Source of the DNA: Hyparrhenia diplandra
Taxonomy: Eukaryota > Streptophyta > Magnoliopsida > Poales > Poaceae
DNA: 64,000 bases
Assembly (NCBI GenBank): GCA_015847255.1
Contig: JADLZK010004590.1
Span: forward strand, 248,001-312,000
Reading direction: 5' to 3'
This document shows positions 56,368 through 64,000 of this stretch, one piece after another. Positions within the stretch are counted from its first letter, which is position 1. The number at the start of each line of letters is the position of its first letter. Under the pieces are notes generated by a model. It made no database searches and was not told the DNA's origin. It was given only the letters and a program-made list of their open reading frames with translations. The translations under genes and the position numbers were made by a program.

Positions 56368-57290
56368 CTAGCAAATATGCCCGCGTGCGTTGCTATGACG
56401 GGAGCAAACGACGATTGAAATCATATTTTCAATTAATTTTAAAGTTATGTATATTTATATACGTAACAAAATCCATGTATTTAGATAAAGCAAGAAAATA
56501 GTTTATTTTATGATGACCATAACATCCATAGTCTTGTATTAATGTTGACAACAATATAATGTCCTATTAATCTCGTATTCTTATCTATACTTAATACTAA
56601 TCAAATCTAAATATAGTATCTAACATTTTTTCTTGTTGCAAAGAAAAATATTTAGATTTAAATACATGTGTTGCTTCGTTTAAATATTTAATAAAATGAG
56701 TTTTTAGTGCCAAAAGACATGTTATTCTGTTATTCTAATATATGATTAGAGTCTAAGAAATTATTTCCCATCATATCGATAAGAGAATAATTGGTCCGTC
56801 CGCCGTTAATAAGTGTGATGGGAGATTTCTCTCAATTTTCCAAACCACAGTGAGAGTACAAACATATTTTAATTAGACTATGAGGTTGGAAAGATATTAT
56901 TATTTATTTATTTAGATTTTTTTGTGAAAATGTATTTATTAATTAGACAATAAAATATTCATCACGATTTGTTTAATTTAATTATTAATTAGTTTTTTAA
57001 AATGGCGAAAGAATAGTTAGTTTTGTGCTCACCGCACAGCTGTATTAACATGGGACACGTAATAACAGACATGCATTTCAATTTTCACCCATCAGACCTT
57101 CCGGACATGCATGCCGCATGGGCCACGTCTCTTGGGCCTCCAGAAAATTACCCTAATACGGCAGCCTATATGTGGCTATTTTATTCTATACGTCCTATAC
57201 CATCGCTTTCCGTTTTAACGTCGTATAAGTGGCGGACAGATTTCGGTGGCAGATGAGCAGAAATTTTGGCTCTTTATTATTAGGTATAGA
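56368..57290 (-). mobile_element. putative non-autonomous Helitron
   Basis: 923 bp. On the minus strand it starts TCTATACCTAATAATAAAGAG (57290 inward) and ends GCAACGCACGCGGGCATATTTGCTAG at 56368, followed by T, which fits Helitron ends (TC...CTRR, insertion before T). A GC hairpin-like CCCG...CGGG lies near the 3' end. The interior is AT-rich, without Rep/helicase. Its 5' end is about 105 bp from the stop codon of the methyltransferase gene. Confidence 0.65.
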
Positions 57291-57394
57291 CTTGTGACAA
57301 CAACAGAAATAAATATATAGCTCCGTCAATTTTTGAAGCCAGATAATAAGTAAATCTTCAAATCAACACAAATTGAAAACCACTCAATTAGTGA

Positions 57395-59087
57395 TCAACT
57401 CTGCCTTTCAAGGGAAAGAGCAAGGATTCTTGGCAAGTTCGTTTTGCGACTCATGAGCTTCTCTGCTGTGCTTATAAATTCATCCATAAGCTCTCTGGAC
57501 GACCCAAAATGGTCTTGTATTAGTGGCTCAAAGACAGCCCTAAGCTCGTACGCTATCATCTTGGGGCTGATCATTGCTTTGTTCACACCAGCCAAACTGT
57601 CATGAACCTGAAGTTCATTAATGGAGAAAGATCCCTGTTGTTCTATTATCTCCTTTACTTCTTTGTCAGACGGTACATATGATGGTATGTGGAAAGCATT
57701 CAATTTTTGTTTATCGAGCGCACCCTGCAGCAAGAAACTCATGAATAATGAAACATTGAATTTCCTACATGGAGGGCCAAAACCCTTTAGGATACATATA
57801 TAAGCCAGCAATTTCATACCCTTGATGCCATGTCGTCTAAAATAGGGCCTATGACCTCAAATGGTTGTTGAGCTGATGCCGGAGATTGTGTTCCAATCAA
57901 GGAAACAATCAACCTTCCTCCAGGAACCATTTCCTGCGCCCTGCACTCCAAGAACAAAAGGAAGTCCTTTCTGAATTGCCGGGCATAAGCATCAAGCACA
58001 ACGGGCCGTGTTTTCCGCCATAGTTGCTCATCGCTGTGGTACATGGGAATGCCATTCTTCAGCAAGTCTTCAGGTACCTACCAGTTAATGCATCTTGAAC
58101 ATTAAGCTTAAATAAAAGTAGTTGATACTACCCTGCTAAGGGAACAGTTGGATTAAGTATGTAGGAACAAAAACGTGGGTACCTTTGAAAGCCAGTGCAA
58201 GCTACTTGATGAGAGGACAAGATGCACGGATCCAGTAGTGAACAGCCTTCCATAGAAAGACCCAGGCACAATACTAGTCATGACAAATGGTGAGAAACCG
58301 TCCTTACCCCTGTCAATGTTTTTCCTTTCTTGGAACGCTACCAAGTGCTTGACTGTAGAGTTGAAATCATTGCTGGGAAGATCGTTGAGGAGCAGGCTAA
58401 GCTCAGGCGGTTGCTGTTGGATTTCAAGACACTGGTGATGAATGGCATCGACAACGGCAGACACCAAGGTGAGTGCGCTGGGGCCACAGGAGCAGCCAAG
58501 GTCCGCGATCACCATGCTTTTGGGAAGGGGTATGGAGTTGCCACACAGTTGCATGATGGCCTCTTTGATCTTTGGCTTCATTCTCATCTGCTCTGCACTC
58601 TGTATAGAGTTGTTACCTTGGTCAGTTTTCCTGTTCCATCTTTTGCTTATCAAAATGAGCAAGTTAATTGTTTGTTCTGTCTAAAGCAGTTTACGAACTG
58701 GTCGAAATTAAACTGTTTGTTCACAATCAGGGAATTCCAAATGAGATTTGTATTCATTAGTAATACCAAATCCCCATGTGTCAAAAGTCCAACCCAAGCA
58801 TCTCAGTGAAGAAACCAAACCATAAATATTTAATAATAGCAACTTTACGTTGAAGACCATCAAATAAAAATGGAAGAATTATGAATACTGATTTCGGAAA
58901 GGAGAACCTAGAACAGCTAATTGACCTCTAAGTCCACTAACGTTAAGATTTGGTGTTAACCTCTAACCTTAAGATTTGGTATTAACAAACATGTTCAGTC
59001 GACAAGACGCACCTGAAGTGTGTTGTTACGAGCGTAGCTTGTTTCTCCTTCTCCTGGGTTCATACGCACCGTTTGTTGGGTATCCAT
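57395..59087 (-). CDS. SABATH-family carboxyl methyltransferase, four exons
   Basis: Exons, all with GT/AG borders and phase-0 joins: 59013-59087, 58183-58599, 57820-58077 and 57395-57724. Together they give 359 residues, the usual SABATH length (about 350-390). The family moves a methyl group from S-adenosylmethionine to the carboxyl of small acids such as salicylate, jasmonate, benzoate or indole-3-acetate, in the cytosol. Visible motifs: MNPGEGETSYARNNTLQ (residues 9-25), the SAM-binding VIADLGCSCGP (55-65), LNDLPSNDF (about 96-104), VPGSFYGRLF (136-145), SSSSLHWLS (155-163), then DLLKNGIPMY and a carboxyl part ending LPRILALSLERQS. The Ser before LHW stands where salicylate enzymes have Tyr; Arabidopsis jasmonate methyltransferase has Ser, so a jasmonate-like substrate is possible but not proven. 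No stops or frameshifts: likely functional. Confidence 0.93.
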
Positions 59088-59467
59088 CTGTTCGAGTTCT
59101 TCACCGACCAAGAATAGTCTCGCAGCTGCCAAGAACTTTGTGCTGAAGAACCAACCCGTCGGAGGCTAGCTTATACGGGTTCATACTCTGTATTAGTTAG
59201 TGATGCCTTATTAGTTTATCTGATCCTGTCGGTGCGTGAATTTCATTTCATTGTCAAAATTGTAGTGGACCGAAGCTACAGATTCATGCATTGGGCAACA
59301 ACCTGCAGAGCTTTCAGATCTCAACCAGAGAACCTGGACATGTCACTGTCACAGCCATTAGTCAACGGCTGGCTGCAAGCAATTATATTAAGCTAATCAA
59401 GTTGCCAAGGCAACATGTTATTAGCAATCAACTAACACGGTTAACAACAAAGCCTGTAGTACATCTT
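59088..59467. other. upstream region of the methyltransferase gene
   Basis: No gene. It should hold the promoter. It contains TTGACxx-like stretches, but none that I would assign to a factor. Confidence 0.5.
59170..59175 (-). promoter_or_regulatory. possible TATA box of the methyltransferase gene
   Basis: TATAAG on the minus strand, about 83 bp upstream of the ATG at 59087. Spacing fits a short leader; there is no other support. Confidence 0.3.
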
Positions 59468-59877
59468 ACAATTACTAATTGGAGGCTCCAACGAAGCCTC
59501 CACGTTAATTCTCCTCAAACGTGCTAGGAAAAAAGATAAAATGCTAGAAATTCCCACATTAATCAGACACATCTAGCCATCAAATCTAAAGACTTGATAA
59601 TCAGTAACCGTTGGATCTACTTTATTTTCTAAAAAAATTACCCACCTTTGCCATTATTTTTTTAAAGGAAAAACAATTACTAATTGGAGGCTCCAACGAA
59701 GCCTCCACGTTAATTCTCCTCAAACATGTTAGGAAAAAAGATAAAATGCTAGAAATTCCCACATTAATCAGACACATCTAGCCATCAAATCTAAAGACTT
59801 GATAATCAGTAACCGTTGGATCTACTTTATTTTTCAAAAAATTACCCACCTTTGCCATTATTTTTTTAAAGGAAAAA
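59468..59877. repeat. tandem duplication, unit about 205 bp
   Basis: ACAATTACTAATTGGAGGCT starts at about 59467 and again at 59673. The two copies are nearly identical through CCATTATTTTTTTAAAGGAAAA, differing at a few bases (for example ACGTGCTAGG against ACATGTTAGG). The unit contains a short inverted repeat, GGAGGCTCC...GGAGGCTTCGTTGGA-like. Confidence 0.95.
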
Positions 59878-60413
59878 AATAAAGCCATTATTTTCTAATC
59901 TAAAACACTACGTATACGAAGGATTCTCTTAACCGTCCTTGAGCTAGATGGGATCGCTTTCCAACGGAGGAGGAAAGAATAGGCGGCGCCTCCTGCCGGA
60001 CGGCTCCACGCGGCACCCAGCACCGCCTGGCAGCTAACTTGTGATCGCTGGGCTGAGCAAGGAGGCAAGGAGCGAATACAGGCAATCTCCACGAGCACGG
60101 TTCAGTTTTCGTCTTTCCCAATTTCCCTAATCTGTTCTTATCGGAGGCAACGGAGCGGACGGCGAAACATCGAACACGCCGCCTGACTCACGCCTGAACG
60201 GTTGCAGTAACCAGACTATCAGGTAGTCATGGTCTCACGGAGGTTCGTCGTCTACTCGCCTTGATTCGCTATTTTGCTTAAAAAAAATAAAAAACCCTCT
60301 TCGTCTCTTTTACAAAATTATTGGGTACTTTCATATAGATCTCCTAATATTATGAATACTATATTGTTTAATTATTTAGTATTCTGTTTTTTAATATTTA
60401 TGGAGTTATTATA
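59878..60413. other. intergenic, no gene supported
   Basis: A moderately GC-rich island at 59930-60240 has short minus-strand frames (59895-60121) without known motifs. The rest is AT-rich. Confidence 0.4.
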
Positions 60414-60414
60414 A

Positions 60415-60527
60415 AGAGGAACTCGGATCTTGCATCTCTTTTTCAGAAGCACAAACAAAAGAAAGCGGCAGTGGCTGCTGCTACTTCTAATTGTTCCCCT
60501 GATCCAGTTGAACATGTGGTCGAATAA
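60415..60527 (+). pseudogene. fragment resembling the start of a hAT/TTF-zinc-finger protein
   Basis: Frame KRNSDLASLFQKHKQKKAA then a stop at 60525-60527. This resembles the amino end of plant TTF-type zinc-finger (hAT transposase-like) proteins, where a KRKS..xxFF segment is common. Only this exon-like piece is visible and the resemblance is weak. Confidence 0.3.
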
Positions 60528-61219
60528 AAATAGCATTTTAAGTCTCGGATACCTTTTTTATGCATGGCTATATTTGAACTCTTTATACTAAATTTAATGG
60601 ATAGTTTCTGACTTAATTCTTGAATTTACCGAATCGTGTTGCAAAATTTATAATTATTACCGAATTTTCTAAAATAGATCTGCCAAATTGTACGTGAACT
60701 TTTTTTCGAAGGCATACTCTATGCTAAAATCCTAGATTCGTCACTGAATACAGTGCAGGCACATACGTCCGTGTGCTAGCTACTTCGAAGTTGAGGCGTT
60801 CGATGTCTCCGTCGTGTACCGGCGTCAGGTCTGTGCTTGTGGCTCTCAATGACAAGGAGGCTTCGCTGTGCCGTTTTCCATTGATTGCTTCCTGGCAATC
60901 TGGCTGAAACGCGATCCAACAATGTTTCTGTGTCAAGTGAGTCTGCTTTCACCGCTTGCTTGCATAATGAAATTGTATGGTGATTGGGGAGGTTCGGAGT
61001 AGTACAACATCAATGAATGTTTGACGAGGGTCGTAGTGCACTGTTGCATAATGAAATTGTATGGTGATCAACACGAATGAATGTTTGACTACTGCAGTTT
61101 GTACATGTATGCCAAATCGTTTGCTTGATATTAGTATGAAGCTTCTATCATATACGGCTACACGCTAGCTGCTCCTATTTGAACACTGTTGTCCGTTGCG
61201 AAATACATTATATGGTACT
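60528..61219. other. intergenic with a short duplication
   Basis: TGCATAATGAAATTGTATGGTGAT occurs at about 60961 and 61044, followed both times by related sequence with GAATGTTTGAC. No gene. Confidence 0.55.
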
Positions 61220-61320
61220 TATTGACCATTAGGTATAATTTTTATTTTATTTATAATGTCTTTGAATTACTTCATAATAAACAGTTGACATAATCCTTAT
61301 TGAGCATCAGGTATAATTTT
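61220..61320. repeat. direct repeat, copy 1
   Basis: Segment with TTGACCATTAGGTATAA, AATGTCTTTG and TAATCCTTATTGAGCATCAG, repeated diverged at 62490-62612. Confidence 0.8.
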
Positions 61321-62489
61321 TCATACACACAGAAGTGCTCTCGGATCATGACATCTCTGATCACCATAGATGCACTAAACGTACAGAGGTTGCTGCTCTA
61401 TCAGCTGTGGAAGATTGGAGCAGATAGCACCTGCTGTAGCACGGCCAGGTTGTGCACGAGCAACACATTCAACATTTTCTTCATGATCAACACCTACTTC
61501 ATCTATCAACGTCTGAAGCTCGCACAAATCATCACACATTCTGCACTGTCCGCTGGAGATCGAAGACAGCAAGTTCGAGAAGCGAGGAGGGTGATGGTGC
61601 CGACGTCCTCCTCCATAGGTACTAATCTGATTTCCCCTATATTCTTGCACAACTCCAATTATGTTGGCTGATATTGTCGGATGCACCAAGTCAGCAAGAA
61701 CTCCATCGAAAATGTCCCCACATCTATGACACTACTGCCCCGGGCGACGTCGAGAAGAGTATGGATGCCATGTACAATGGCTCCTACCCCTGCCGGTGGA
61801 CACCAACAAGGCAGGCGACACTAGACCAACTATCTACTGGCGAACACCAATGTGGAAGGCACGACAACCTACCAATGAAGAAAGCGATGCTACACCGACT
61901 ACCTACTAGCGAACACGGACGAGCAAGGTGATCCTACACCTTCTATTGTTGGTCAACGCCCGACGAGACGGTGACGTTGCGTCAACTCAATCTACTTTGA
62001 CACTACACCAGCCAACATCAATGCGATGACGGCGTAGGTGGCGGGCTAACGTTCGGTACTGCACCAATCCAACTTCACCTACTTGACGGCAAGCACACAC
62101 CACTCGGCGGCGGCGAAGTGGACAACATCTATGCCCTATGCCACTAACAAAAATTCCTAAAAATTCAACCATTGAGAAAAATTATCAAGTTCTAAATGAG
62201 GTGACAATTTCCATCCTAAACTTGAGTATATGCATGAAGGAAGTAGGTGTCCAGCCGTGCACCAAACACTGATGTTAGATTTAGCCGCATCAAGGGGACT
62301 AAGGACAAGCTTGTGCCAGCATCATAGAGATGACAAGGATATCCGCATCAAGAAAAGGAAGGCGGGAACATGCAAGTCGCAGGTGCCACAACATCTACAT
62401 CAACGCTGGCATTGGCCAACATTATGACTAAAGGTATGGTCATCTTGCTAAATCCCATAATTATAATTTAATTAGTCTTCTATGACACG
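61321..62489. other. unrecognised sequence between direct repeats
   Basis: Frames such as plus 61300-61671 and 61674-61931 give no recognisable domain. The segment is less AT-rich than its flanks and may derive from an old gene or element. Confidence 0.35.
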
Positions 62490-62612
62490 TACATGATATG
62501 GTACACATTGACCACTAAGTATAAGTTTCATTTTATTAATTTTAATGTCTTGGTATTACTTTGCACAAACAAGTATTGATATAATCCTTAATGAGCATCA
62601 GGTACAATTTTT
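62490..62612. repeat. direct repeat, copy 2
   Basis: TTGACCACTAAGTATAA, AATGTCTTGG and TAATCCTTAATGAGCATCAG match copy 1 at 61220-61320, about 1.27 kb away. Confidence 0.8.
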
Positions 62613-64000
62613 TATGAATTTAATATTTTTTTTTTGAATCATCGGCAGGGGAGCCCCTAACTACTTTTTTTAACCCAACCCAGAAATTTGTTCCAGCCTG
62701 TTGACTACCACCTAGGAGCTCCAACTGCCAGGCTGAAGGTCAGTTTGCAACTTAATAAAAATGCCATCGAATGACCTCAAATTATATTCTAATGTTGCTA
62801 ACAAAATTAGGGGACCATGATCGGTGTAGGTGGCGTTATCAATAAAGCCTATATGGAAAAAATTTAAACTTTCAAAATTACAAAAGATAATTAAACTAAT
62901 CCAATAATATTTTTTTTATAAATTATCCATCTCTATCATTAGGTAAGATAATGCTTTGACCAATAAGTTTGGATTCAAATTATCCATGAATGGCATTATG
63001 AAAGATAATGTAAAGTAATATATACCTATATAATTTGTACTTATAGTATCCACCTCTCAACCATTATAAAAAATAACAAAAGTCTCTCGGATCTACATGT
63101 AAATGCTAATACAAGCTATTACAAACAATAATTCAACATCCATGAGTTAAAACTTAAATTGTAGAAATAATTATTTTTCTAGACTTATCAATTGTAGAGG
63201 TATATCTCTAGCTTACCATGTAATGATGATACGTATAGCTCACTTTAAGTTATATTAACTTTCTTGAGGATAAATTTTGTATGTAGTTGTCTTGAAAAAA
63301 AAATAACGAATATTAATACTAAAAATATGTAATATGAATATTAGTAACTTAATTTAGGAATTATTTCTTTAACAAAAAATATTGATATGATAGAATAAAT
63401 TCATCATCTTAATTTCCTTGGTCTTTGAAACAAATATTTATTACATCATCAAAACTAATATAGAATATTCATTTAATAAATAAAACATGAAAATATTAGG
63501 TAAATGATACAATAAGCAATAGAATTTCAATTTAATATATGTAAAAATATTACAATAACTAGACCGAAAGTTAAAGGTTAAAGTATAGATTTCAATGATA
63601 TCCCGTATAGGAATGAAAAAAAGAGTGTATACACTTTAAGTTTGCTTATGTTTCAATTGAATAGATATGACGCTAAAAAAGATTAATCGTAAAAATTATT
63701 ACTCATGAAATGGTAGAAACAAAAAAAGTAAATCATAAAATTCTTATAAAATCTAAAATATTCTCAAATCGGTAGACAATAATAGAGATTGCAAAGAATC
63801 AAAATTTAGTTTTATGTAAATAATAGCTATTGTATCTTAGGAATTAATAAGCTTAAAAATTGGGCAAAAGAATCAAAATTTAATTTTATGTCAACAAAAT
63901 AGAGATTGCAACTAAAATTATCATAGTTTAAGTAAATGGTTTAAACTAAATATATATTGGAGATACACAAAGGTGTTACATAAAAAACTATGGATATAGA
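62613..64000. other. AT-rich intergenic DNA
   Basis: About 1.4 kb, strongly AT-rich after 62850, with no open frame of note, no LTR ends and no clear inverted repeats. I see nothing to annotate. Confidence 0.6.

Overview
The window is repeat-rich plant nuclear DNA, almost certainly from a grass (Poaceae). The evidence is a stack of grass-type LTR retrotransposons, a CACTA (En/Spm) transposon with a spliced Ulp1-like protease gene, Tourist/PIF elements with TAA target duplications, (TA)n-associated Micron-like elements, and two putative Helitrons. A panicoid grass is plausible but not shown. I saw no tRNA, rRNA or CRISPR sequence. Only one ordinary plant gene looks complete: a four-exon SABATH carboxyl methyltransferase at 57395-59087 (minus strand). 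A second, unrecognised plus-strand gene (about 39.4-40.5 kb, with related repeats at 54.3-56.1 kb) looks damaged and is split by a retrotransposon.

Layout from left to right. 1-5115: a minus-strand Ty3/gypsy element (A) that runs off the left edge; its 5' LTR holds a solo LTR (3183-4946, target duplication CTAGG). 5116-24340: the right part of a CACTA element whose terminal repeat ends at 24340. Its Ulp1-like gene can be followed through six exons. One exon is broken by a full 12.1-kb gypsy element (B, 5977-18089, target duplication AGCGC), and the last intron is filled by (TA)n-flanked elements with a large inverted repeat. 24709-33523: a minus-strand Ty1/copia element (C) carrying nested Tourist and PIF/Harbinger elements and an unusual series of short perfect palindromes. 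33581-34698: putative Helitron. 34805-38262: a short gag-only LTR element (D) that shares its primer binding site with element A. 38.4-40.5 kb: MITE fragment, GC-rich promoter-like tandem repeats, then the unrecognised gene. 41051-54328: a 13.3-kb Tekay/Del-like chromovirus (E) with 3.76-kb LTRs and target duplication GGTGG. 56368-57290: putative Helitron ending close to the SABATH gene. 59.1-64 kb: mostly non-coding, AT-rich DNA with local duplications.

Two observations stand out. Chromovirus E carries an extra ORF upstream of gag whose first 15 residues closely resemble the histone H3 tail, with Lys at positions 4, 9 and 14, followed by a coiled coil and an acidic tail. Copia element C contains dozens of short perfect inverted repeats, most with a 5-nt loop (commonly TTCAG or TTCGG), far above chance. 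A third point concerns data quality: LTR pairs that should match differ preferentially at CAG/CTG trinucleotides, which may be a systematic sequencing artefact at methylated CHG sites and could explain some frameshifts.
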